This document shows positions 28,808-36,161 of a stretch of 64,000 nt of DNA, one piece after another. Under the pieces are notes generated by a model. It saw only the letters and a program-made list of their open reading frames with translations. It ran no database searches and had not been told where the DNA came from. The translations under genes and the position numbers were made by a program. Numbering within the stretch: the first letter of the stretch is position 1; every line of letters starts with the position of its first letter. The stretch comes from Lysobacter changpingensis (lineage in GTDB: Bacteria > Pseudomonadota > Gammaproteobacteria > Xanthomonadales > Xanthomonadaceae): the NCBI RefSeq assembly GCF_017308985.1, contig NZ_JADWPE010000001.1, positions 310,001 through 374,000 of the forward strand, read 5' to 3'.

Positions 28808-31780
28808 TCAGAAGTTGAAGCCCAGCGAAAGCTTGAAGGTACGGGTCGGCAGGGCCTGTGCGAGCGGGATGCCGAATTCGGGGTTGGGCGACTGGAAGCC
28901 ACCCGGATAATCCTGGTAGCTGTTGTAGTTCGCCCAGTCGAAGACGTTCAGGATGTCGGCGCGCGCCCACATCTTGAAGCCCGCGCCGGTGTCGAATTCC
29001 TTCATCGCGGCGATGTCGAACTGCTTGTACCCATACGTTCCGTCCGGCTTGTACTGGTCGATGAAGCAGTTGTTGACCACGTCCACGTCGCGACAGTTCA
29101 CGAAATAGCGCGGCGGCTGCGAGGTCAGCGTCAGCTTGGCCGACAGCGTCGTGCCCCACGGGCCGTCGTAGATGCCGGTCGCCACGAGGCGATGCTCCGG
29201 CACTTCGGCGTCGTGCCAGCCCAGCGCCTGGACGGTCGGATAGTCGAGCGAGAACACTTCCGGCGATTCGCGCTGCTCGCGCGCGTCCAGATAGGTGTAG
29301 GCGACGGTGACGCTCCAGCCCGATTCGGCCGTGTAGGGCTTTTCGGCCTTCAGATACAGCGCGTTGGTCTTGGTCTCAAGCCCGTTGGTTCCCAGGATGA
29401 GATTGCCGAACGGCGCGAAGCCCTGGCCCCACGGCGGGCCCCAGCTCAGCCCCGGCGCGAAGAACGAGCCATCCGGCAGGCGGTTGCCGAGCAGGAACAC
29501 GAAGCCGTCGTGGCTCTCCACGCGCGAGATCGTCACGTCGGTCAGCCAGTCGCCGACGGCGTTGCGCATGCCCAGGCTGAACTGGTCGGAGTACGGCGTC
29601 TGCAGGTTGTTGTCGAGCATGAAGACTTCGCGACCCAACCCGGTCTGCGAGGCCAGCGTCGCCAGCACATCCGGATCGAAGTACGACGGATCCCACGGCT
29701 GGCACGGCGTACCGGCCACCGCACGCGGGCAGGTGCCGTCGGCGCGGAGGAAATCGATGTCGGTCGTCGGGAAGGTCGACTTGGTGATTTCCAGCTGCAG
29801 CCAGTCGAACAGGTTGCGGTCGTACGCGCGGCCGGCGCCGCCGTAGATCACGTGCGCCTGGTCGGCGAACAGGTCGTAGGAGAAGCCCAGGCGCGGCTGC
29901 CAGCCGTCCTTGAACGACTTGCGGTTGCTGCCGTTGCTGATGTAACGCTCGACGTTGATGCCCGAGTTCGGGTTGTTGATCGCGGTCGAATTGCGCAGCG
30001 CGGCGGCGACGTCGGCCGGCGTGACGTAATCCAGGTACGTCGGGCTCTTCTCATAGTCGTAGCGCAGGCCGAGGTTGAGGATCAGCTTGTCGTTGACCTC
30101 CCAGTCGTCCTGGAAATAGATGCCGTACTGCTTGTTCGCCGACGATGCCGAACCGTCGCCGACGCCGGGCAGCGCGGTGCCGAACTTCACGTGGATCGGC
30201 TGGGTCAGGCTGCTCAGCAGGTCGTAGGTGAACTGCGGGTAGTACGGCTGGCGCTCGGTCGCATCGACGTCCACATCCTTGTACTTGATACCCATCTTCA
30301 GGGTGTGGTCCTGGAAACCGGTAAAGGTCAGGTCGTTCTGGATGCCCCAGCCCTTCTGGCCCTTGTCCTGGAAGTCCGAACCGCCGCCGCTGCGCACGAT
30401 GACGTTGTTGAAATCGGCATCGCCGTTGTCGCTGCGATTGCTCAGGATGTACGCGATCCCGCTGGTGTACGGGCTCGGGTTGAACTTCGAGTCCTCGTAG
30501 GTCAGGTGGAAATCGTTGAGCCACGGACCGTTGGTGTACTGGTAGCGCAGGTCCGCGCGCGTTTCCTCGTTGAGCTTGTTGGTCGCGTAGCTGGGCAGGT
30601 TCTGGCCGCCGGTGTTGGTGAGTTCCTCTTCGTCGCGGTATTTGCCGCTGAATTCGAAGTAATGGTTCTCGCCGATCAGCCAGTCGACCTTGCCGAAGTA
30701 CAGGTTTTCCTTGAACGGCGCGTTGAACAGGCCGGTGCCCGCTTCCGCCTGAAGGAAATCCGGAAGCTGGTCGATGGTGAAGCCGCGACCCGGCGTCAGC
30801 GTGCGCGGCGACTCGTATTCCTTCGCTTCGTACGACAGGAAGAAGTGCGCCCGATCGCGCAGGATCGGACCACCGAAGGTCGCGCCGTACTGCTCTTCCT
30901 TGGTCTGCACCTTGTCGTCGGCGCGCTCCTCGAACACCGTCGGCGTGCGCCAGTCGGTGGAGGTGTAATCCCAGAAGAAGCTGCCTTCGAAATTGTTGGT
31001 GCCCGAGCGCGTGGTGGCGACGATCGCCGCGCTGCTGAGCTGGTCGTACTCGGCCTTGTAGTTCTGCGTGATGACCTTGTACTCGCCGATCGCCGACTGC
31101 GGGAACGGATTGCCGCGGCTGGAATCCTGGCCGCTGATGCCGCCACGCAGCACGTAATCCTTCTGGCCGACGCCGTCGATGTAGACGTTGATGCCGTTGG
31201 CGTTCTGCGCGCCGGACTTGATGCGCGTGGAGCCCTCGTTGCCGGTTTCGAACGCCACGCCCGGCGCGAGGTCGGCGAAGGCGAGGAAGTTGCGCGTGCC
31301 CTGCGGCAGCGACTCGATCTGCTTGTTGGTGACGTAGGTGGCGATTTCCGAGGTCTTGGTTTCGGCCACGACCTCGCTGGTGACGGTGACCGCATCGACC
31401 GTGGTCGCCTCGCCCGCCGGCGCCGTCTCCGGCAGGCCGCCGGCGGACAGGTTGATCGTCGCCGTCTGCCCCACCTGCAACGTCACCGTGCGCGTGGTGG
31501 TCTGCCCGCCAGCGACCGCGTCGATGCGGTACGTGCCCGGCGGCAGGCCGCCGACGTTGTAGGTGCCGTTGGCCGCCTGGACCTTGCGGGTCAGGCCGGT
31601 GGCGGTGTTGGTCGCGGTGATCTGGGCGTCGGCGGCGGGCGCCGAATCGACCGTGATCTGGCCACGGACGGTGGCCGAGGTGCTCTGCGCCATCGCCGCG
31701 GGGGCGGCGACGGCCAGGCAGCTGGCCAGGGCGCAGGCGAGCAGCCGGCGTGTCGGGTATCGGGGGAACCTCGAATTCAT
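28808..31780 (-). CDS. TonB-dependent outer-membrane receptor (Oar-like)
   Basis: A 990-residue outer-membrane transporter. After the signal peptide (RLLACALASCLAVAAPAAMAQ) comes a carboxypeptidase-regulatory-like domain at residues about 30-110 (VRGQITVDSAPAADAQITATN). The plug domain follows (VVAETKTSEIATYVTN, GVAFETGNEGSTRIKSGAQN), then a long beta-barrel ending in TFKLSLGFNF with a terminal phenylalanine. The ATG at 31780 has AGAGGAAG before it; the upstream ATG at 31840 lies beyond the operator and is rejected. It probably imports the oligosaccharide processed by the downstream gene products. Expression is probably repressed by the LacI-family protein encoded next door. Confidence 0.92.
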   Translation of the reverse strand: MNSRFPRYPTRRLLACALASCLAVAAPAAMAQSTSATVRGQITVDSAPAADAQITATNTATGLTRKVQAANGTYNVGGLPPGTYRIDAVAGGQTTTRTVTLQVGQTATINLSAGGLPETAPAGEATTVDAVTVTSEVVAETKTSEIATYVTNKQIESLPQGTRNFLAFADLAPGVAFETGNEGSTRIKSGAQNANGINVYIDGVGQKDYVLRGGISGQDSSRGNPFPQSAIGEYKVITQNYKAEYDQLSSAAIVATTRSGTNNFEGSFFWDYTSTDWRTPTVFEERADDKVQTKEEQYGATFGGPILRDRAHFFLSYEAKEYESPRTLTPGRGFTIDQLPDFLQAEAGTGLFNAPFKENLYFGKVDWLIGENHYFEFSGKYRDEEELTNTGGQNLPSYATNKLNEETRADLRYQYTNGPWLNDFHLTYEDSKFNPSPYTSGIAYILSNRSDNGDADFNNVIVRSGGGSDFQDKGQKGWGIQNDLTFTGFQDHTLKMGIKYKDVDVDATERQPYYPQFTYDLLSSLTQPIHVKFGTALPGVGDGSASSANKQYGIYFQDDWEVNDKLILNLGLRYDYEKSPTYLDYVTPADVAAALRNSTAINNPNSGINVERYISNGSNRKSFKDGWQPRLGFSYDLFADQAHVIYGGAGRAYDRNLFDWLQLEITKSTFPTTDIDFLRADGTCPRAVAGTPCQPWDPSYFDPDVLATLASQTGLGREVFMLDNNLQTPYSDQFSLGMRNAVGDWLTDVTISRVESHDGFVFLLGNRLPDGSFFAPGLSWGPPWGQGFAPFGNLILGTNGLETKTNALYLKAEKPYTAESGWSVTVAYTYLDAREQRESPEVFSLDYPTVQALGWHDAEVPEHRLVATGIYDGPWGTTLSAKLTLTSQPPRYFVNCRDVDVVNNCFIDQYKPDGTYGYKQFDIAAMKEFDTGAGFKMWARADILNVFDWANYNSYQDYPGGFQSPNPEFGIPLAQALPTRTFKLSLGFNF

Positions 31781-31814
31781 ATGCTTCCTCTCTCCAAAAG
31801 CATGTCGAACCACG

Positions 31815-31828
31815 TGGAATCGTTTACA
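31815..31828. promoter_or_regulatory. LacI-family operator before the TonB receptor gene
   Basis: TGGAATCGTTTACA (reverse complement TGTAAACGATTCCA) is a CG-centred palindrome 35 bases before the receptor start. It matches the sites at 15397-15410 and 32944-32957 in its TGTAA-CG core. Confidence 0.65.
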
Positions 31829-31871
31829 GCGAACAGACACAAGGAACCGTGACGCCCGGCAGACGCGTGCA

Positions 31872-32909
31872 TCACGGGGAACGCGGGGTGGACGGGGGCG
31901 AACCGCTGGATTCGCGCACGATCAGCTCGGTCGCCAGCACGCCGTCGGAGGGCGTGGTGGGCGATTCGCCACCCGCGTCCGGCGTGATCTGCGCGATGAG
32001 CAATCGCGCCGCGCGTGCGCCGAGTTCGGCGATGTTGACGCGGATGGTCGTGAGCGCGGGGTGGACGTAGCGCGCCAGCGGAATGTCGTCGAAGCCGGCC
32101 AGGGCGATGTCGCCCGGCACGCGCACGCCGGCCTGGGCGAAGGCGAACAGGCAGCCCAGCGCCATCATGTCGTTGGCGGCGAACACCGCGTCCGGGCGCT
32201 GCGGCGCGGCGAGCAGCTCGTGCCCGGCGCGATGGCCGGATGCTTCGTCGAAGTCGCCCTGCACCACCCACTCGGGCGCGCCGGGCAGCAGCCGGGCGAG
32301 CGCATCGCGGTAGCCGCGCAGGCGCTCGTGCGCATCGAAGTTGTCGGCCGGGCCGGCGATGAAGGCGATCTTGCGATGCCCGCACGAAACGAGGTGCTCG
32401 ACCATCGCGACCGCGCCGCCATGGTTGTCCACCCGCAGCACGGCGGTGCCATCGAGCCCGGACTGGCTGTTGATCAGCACCGTCGGCAGCGACGAATCCA
32501 GGTGCTCGCCGAGCAGCGGCGGCATTTCGGCGAACGGCGACAGCACCAGCAGGCCGTCCACGCGCCCGCGCATCGCGCGAAGGGCCGCGCCCTGCTCCTG
32601 CGGATTGCCGTGATAGCTGGACACCAGCAGGTGCAGCCGCTGCGCGCGGGCGACCTGGTCGATGCCGCGCATCAGTTCGGAGAAGAATTCGCCATGCAGG
32701 TCCGGCAGCACCACGCCGAGCGTCTGGGTGCGGCGGCTGCTGAGGCTGCGCGCGGCGGCGTGCGGGGTGTAGCGCAGTTCCTGCGCGGCGGCGAAGACGC
32801 GGTTGCGCACGTCTTCGGCGACGTTGCCGTGGCCGTTGAGCGCGCGCGATACGGTGGCGACCGATACCTGCGCAACGCGCGCGACGTCTTTGATGGTTAC
32901 GCTCGCCAC
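31872..32909 (-). CDS. LacI-family transcriptional regulator
   Basis: A 345-residue sugar-responsive repressor. The N-terminal helix-turn-helix TIKDVARVAQVSVATVSRALNG is at residues 5-26, with the hinge helix near residue 50 (HAAARSLSSRR). The rest is a periplasmic-binding-protein-like effector domain (LGVVLPDLHGEFFSELMRGI). The GTG at 32909 is the start that gives the standard N-terminus. One palindromic operator precedes this gene and another lies between it and the receptor gene, suggesting autoregulation and control of the sugar operon. The effector is probably the imported oligosaccharide or a product of it. Confidence 0.94.
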   Translation of the reverse strand: MASVTIKDVARVAQVSVATVSRALNGHGNVAEDVRNRVFAAAQELRYTPHAAARSLSSRRTQTLGVVLPDLHGEFFSELMRGIDQVARAQRLHLLVSSYHGNPQEQGAALRAMRGRVDGLLVLSPFAEMPPLLGEHLDSSLPTVLINSQSGLDGTAVLRVDNHGGAVAMVEHLVSCGHRKIAFIAGPADNFDAHERLRGYRDALARLLPGAPEWVVQGDFDEASGHRAGHELLAAPQRPDAVFAANDMMALGCLFAFAQAGVRVPGDIALAGFDDIPLARYVHPALTTIRVNIAELGARAARLLIAQITPDAGGESPTTPSDGVLATELIVRESSGSPPSTPRSP

Positions 32910-32943
32910 GCTAACCGGGCCTCCGCGGACAATGCGCGCGGAC

Positions 32944-32957
32944 TGTAAACGTTTTCA
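32944..32957. promoter_or_regulatory. LacI-family operator before the regulator gene
   Basis: TGTAAACGTTTTCA, 34 bases upstream of the GTG start of the regulator. It is the closest of the three copies to a perfect palindrome and fits the LacI/GalR consensus with a central CG. Confidence 0.7.
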
Positions 32958-33062
32958 AATTCGAGTGTAAAGGCAACGTTATCCGAACGCCGCAAACGCC
33001 CGCTTCTTCGGCGTTCTCGCCGCCAAATCGCCGCGCGGATGTTGCAGCGCGGCACGATTCGA

Positions 33063-33353
33063 TCACTCTCCGGCGACTTCCGACGGCGTGCGCGCCCGGA
33101 TCGAGAGCGCATGGATGTCGGTCGCCATGAGCTCGCCCAGCGCCGCGTAGATCGCCCGATGCCGCGCGATCGGCCCGAGCCCGGCGAACGCCTCGCTCAC
33201 CACGTCGACGCGGAAGTGCCCTCGCCCGTCGGCGGCGCCGGCGTGGCCCGCGTGACGGTGGCTTTCGTCCTCGATCTCCAGCGACACCGGCGCGAGGGCG
33301 GACCCGATCGCGGCCCGGATCGCCGCGAGGCGCGCCTCGCGCGGCAGGCTCAC
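33063..33353 (-). CDS. bolA: BolA-family protein
   Basis: A 96-residue BolA-like protein that starts with a GTG at 33353, overlapping the yciI stop as GTGA. Seen: [17 protein letters not shown], the family strand-loop with its histidines, then [28 protein letters not shown], and [12 protein letters not shown] at the C-terminal end. BolA proteins work with monothiol glutaredoxins in iron-sulfur and stress regulation. The insert after HAGHAG is slightly longer than in E. coli BolA. It is an operon partner of the YciI-like gene. Confidence 0.9.
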   Translation of the reverse strand: MSLPREARLAAIRAAIGSALAPVSLEIEDESHRHAGHAGAADGRGHFRVDVVSEAFAGLGPIARHRAIYAALGELMATDIHALSIRARTPSEVAGE

Positions 33354-33649
33354 GGCAGCACCTTGCGGAACGGCCGGACCTCCACGCGCTGGTAGACGCC
33401 CGCGGCCACGTAGGGATCGGCGTCGGCCCAGGCAAGGGCGGCCTCCAGCGATTCGAATTCCGCGATCACGACGCTGCCGCTGAAACCGGCCGGACCGGGG
33501 TCCTCGGCGTCGACCGCCGGGCACGGTCCGGCGAGCAGCAGCCGTCCGGCGTCGCGCAGCGCGGTCAGCCGGGCGAGGTGTTCGGGCCGCGCCGCCATGC
33601 GTCGGGCCAGCACGTCCTGGCCGTCGTAACCTTCGATCACGTACCACAT
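33350..33649 (-). CDS. yciI: YciI-family protein
   Basis: A 99-residue YciI-like protein (ferredoxin-like fold) of unclear biochemical role. It begins [28 protein letters not shown] with the conserved histidine, followed by GRLLLAGP and a C-terminal [21 protein letters not shown]. The ATG at 33649 is preferred to the longer frame because the family begins with this strand. It is coupled to bolA by a four-base overlap. In several gammaproteobacteria yciI lies near septation and bolA genes. Confidence 0.88.
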   Translation of the reverse strand: MWYVIEGYDGQDVLARRMAARPEHLARLTALRDAGRLLLAGPCPAVDAEDPGPAGFSGSVVIAEFESLEAALAWADADPYVAAGVYQRVEVRPFRKVLP

Positions 33650-34056
33650 GCGTTCGCGCGTCCTTCCATACCAATGGGAAACCAGGCTGAATTGTAGTCG
33701 CGCCGCGCGGCTGGACATGACCCGGACGAGGCCGTACCCTTGCCTTCACAAGGCCGGCTGCAGCGGCCCGACGCGACCGGCTCCCCACACCGTCGCCTCG
33801 CACGCATCCACGATGCGCCGCTGCCCCCGACGGCCTCGCGCCCGAACCCACCGCCCGCCACGCCCCCGCGTGACGCGCCGCGTTGGCCGTCCGGGCCAGG
33901 CCTGACGTTCCGAAAGGTAAGGTTCCTGCTTAGGAAAGTTCCGACAGGGGACGTCGCGACCCAGTTCGTCCAGCAAGTCCGTTGCATCCACGGTGGTCCA
34001 TGCGACCGCCAGCCTGAGCGATAGCAGTGCCGACGGCCCGGAGGGGCCGGCTCCGA
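33650..34056. other. Divergent spacer yciI / scpA without a recognised gene
   Basis: 407 bases. A plus-strand frame of 94 codons (33740-34024) crosses it but is rich in Pro and Arg in its first half and matches nothing I know. Positions 33907-33945 contain GTTCCGAAAGG and AAAGTTCCGACAG as near-direct repeats around the small palindrome TTCCTGCTTAGGAA (33923-33936). The stretch lies at the right distance to regulate scpA. I call no promoter with confidence. Confidence 0.4.
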
Positions 34057-34971
34057 ATGACCGAAGAACGCGCAGCCGACGCGAGCGATCCGCAACCCGT
34101 GGCCGCCCCGGCCTCCACCGCGCCACAGCAGCAGGAAATGCCGCTGGCGGTGGTGCATGGCCAGCCCGTGCTGCAGATCCCGCAGGACCTGTACATCCCA
34201 CCGGACGCGCTGGAGGTCATCCTCGAGGCGTTCGAAGGTCCGCTCGACCTGCTGCTGTACCTGATCCGCCGGCAGAACCTGGACATCCTCGACATCCCGG
34301 TGGCGGACATCACCCGCCAGTACGTCGAGTACATCCAGGCCATGCACGAGATGCGCTTCGAGCTGGCCGCCGACTACCTGGTGATGGCCGCGATGCTGGC
34401 CGAGATCAAGTCGCGCATGCTGCTGCCGCGCGCGGTCAACGAGGAAGGCGAGGAAGAGGATCCGCGCGCCGAACTGGTCCGCCGGCTGCAGGAGTACGAG
34501 CGCTTCAAGAAGGCGGCGGAGGACATCGACGCCCTGCCCCGCCAGGATCGCGACACCGCACCGGTGCAGGCGTTCGTGCCCGACCGCGCGTCGGTCCGCC
34601 TGCCTCCGCCGGTGGACCTGAAGGAAATGCTGCTTGCGCTGCACGACGTGCTCAAGCGCGCCGAGCTGTTCACCCAGCACGCGATCAAGCGCGATGCGCT
34701 CAGCGTCCGCCAGCGCATGGGCGAACTGCTCGAACGCCTGAAGGACGGCAGTTTCTACCGCTTCGAAACGTTGTTCACTGCCGAGGAAGGCAAGCTCGGC
34801 ATCGTGGTGACGTTCCTGGGCATGCTCACGCTGGCCAAGGAACAACTGGTGGAGATCGTGCAGGAAGCACCGTTCGCACCGATCTACGTCAAGTCGCTCG
34901 CGCTGCTCAAGGACGGGGAAGAGATCGAACTGAGCAGCGAGTTCGACGAGCCGGCGGCGAACGATGGCTGA
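34057..34971 (+). CDS. scpA: Segregation and condensation protein A
   Basis: The kleisin subunit of the SMC-ScpAB condensin. 304 residues. The first 45 residues are a poorly conserved extension. The ScpA domain then begins with LEVILEAFEGPLDLLLYLIRRQNLDILDIPVADIT, followed by AADYLVMAAMLAEIKSRMLLPR. The C-terminal winged helix contains RQRMGELLERLKDGSFYRFETLF. It is followed after 143 bases by scpB. The partner SMC is encoded at 9273-12776 on the other strand. Confidence 0.95.
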   Translation: MTEERAADASDPQPVAAPASTAPQQQEMPLAVVHGQPVLQIPQDLYIPPDALEVILEAFEGPLDLLLYLIRRQNLDILDIPVADITRQYVEYIQAMHEMRFELAADYLVMAAMLAEIKSRMLLPRAVNEEGEEEDPRAELVRRLQEYERFKKAAEDIDALPRQDRDTAPVQAFVPDRASVRLPPPVDLKEMLLALHDVLKRAELFTQHAIKRDALSVRQRMGELLERLKDGSFYRFETLFTAEEGKLGIVVTFLGMLTLAKEQLVEIVQEAPFAPIYVKSLALLKDGEEIELSSEFDEPAANDG

Positions 34972-35114
34972 CGACGCCCTGTCGTCATCACCGCGCAGTC
35001 GGGAACCCGGCGACGTTCGCTCCGGCGATTCTCGTTCGGGTCTCAACCGTTCCAAAGGCACCCGGTTCCCGCGCTCGCGGGAATGACGCCCCAAGGCTGG
35101 AAACCGATCGATCC
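34972..35114. repeat. scpA-scpB spacer with inverted dispersed repeat
   Basis: From about 34980 to 35090: GTCATCACCGCGCAGTCGGG at one end and CCGCGCTCGCGGGAATGACG at the other, inverted relative to each other, around about 60 bases. Same family as the elements near 8250 and 48665-48765. Confidence 0.55.
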
Positions 35115-36161
35115 ATGGACCAACAACTGATCACCCGCATCGTCGAAGCCGCGCTGCTGGCGGCCAACCAGCCGCTGACGCTGGCGCAGTTGCACGCGCT
35201 GTTCCCCGAGGACCAGCCCGCGCCGCCGGACAGCGTCGAGCAGGCGCTGGAAACCCTGCGCGCCGGCTGCGAGGACCGCGGCGTCGAGCTGGTCGAGGTG
35301 TCGTCGGGCTTCCGCTTCCAGGTGAAGGCCGACGTGCACCCGTGGGTCGCGCGCCTGTGGACCGAGCGGCAGACTCGCTACACGCGCGCCACGCTGGAAA
35401 CGCTGGCGCTGATCGCCTACCGCCAGCCGATCACGCGCGGCGAGATCGAGCAGGTGCGCGGCGTGGCGGTGAGCAGCAACATCATCAAGGCGCTGGAGGA
35501 ACGCGAGTGGATCCGCGTCGTCGGCCATCGCGACGTGCCGGGCAAGCCGGCGCTGTTCGGCACGACGAAGGCGTTCCTGGACTACTTCGGCCTCAAGCGC
35601 CTGGACGAACTGCCGCCGCTGTCGGAACTGAAGGACATCGGCGAGCTGGAGCCGCAGCTGGAGTTCGAAGGCAAGACGGCGCCGATCGCCGCCGGCCTGG
35701 CGGAAGGCGAAGCGTCGAACGCGGAAGGCGACGAGGGCGCGGCCGATCTGGCGGCGGCGAACGAAGCGGACGCCGACGCCGGCGATGCCGATGCCGACGC
35801 ATCCGCCGCTTCGCAGCAGGAAGCCGAAGCCGGCAGCGCGATGCCGCCCGACGACGAAACCGACGCCGGCTCCGGCATCGAAGCCGACGAAGAGCAGAAC
35901 ACCGTCGATGCGACGGACGACGAATCGGCGTCCGATATCGACAACGACAACGACAACGAAATCGCCGACGCCGAGGTCGCCGATCTCGACGTCAACGAAG
36001 ACGAAGACGAATACGCCCCGCAGGGCGACCCCGAAGCCGCGCCGGGTGAGCGCGCGGCGGACGCGAACGATCACGAGCAAGACAACGCCGTCGAGACGAC
36101 GACCGTTCCCGAAGATGACGAGGCCCTGACGGCCGAGTCGGAGCAACACAAACATGACTGA
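35115..36161 (+). CDS. scpB: Segregation and condensation protein B with long acidic tail
   Basis: The kite subunit of SMC-ScpAB. 348 residues. Residues 1-175 are the two winged helices typical of ScpB (MDQQLITRIVEAALLAANQPL, ETLALIAYRQPITRGEIEQV, VVGHRDVPGKPALFGTT). From about residue 185 to the end the protein is a tail dominated by Asp, Glu and Ala (DADAGDADADASAAS, DNDNDNEIADAE, EDEDEYA). E. coli-type organisms lack this tail, although acidic extensions occur in related Lysobacter and Xanthomonas. Its last eight bases overlap the start of rluB. Confidence 0.94.
   Translation: MDQQLITRIVEAALLAANQPLTLAQLHALFPEDQPAPPDSVEQALETLRAGCEDRGVELVEVSSGFRFQVKADVHPWVARLWTERQTRYTRATLETLALIAYRQPITRGEIEQVRGVAVSSNIIKALEEREWIRVVGHRDVPGKPALFGTTKAFLDYFGLKRLDELPPLSELKDIGELEPQLEFEGKTAPIAAGLAEGEASNAEGDEGAADLAAANEADADAGDADADASAASQQEAEAGSAMPPDDETDAGSGIEADEEQNTVDATDDESASDIDNDNDNEIADAEVADLDVNEDEDEYAPQGDPEAAPGERAADANDHEQDNAVETTTVPEDDEALTAESEQHKHD

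Noticed and set aside
28724-31852. A 1042-codon plus-strand frame opposite the TonB receptor gene
   Set aside because: Antisense shadow; the minus-strand frame has signal peptide, plug and barrel ending in phenylalanine.
33740-34024. 94-codon plus-strand frame before scpA
   Set aside because: No ribosome site, unusual composition and no recognisable domain; left as an open question in the findings.
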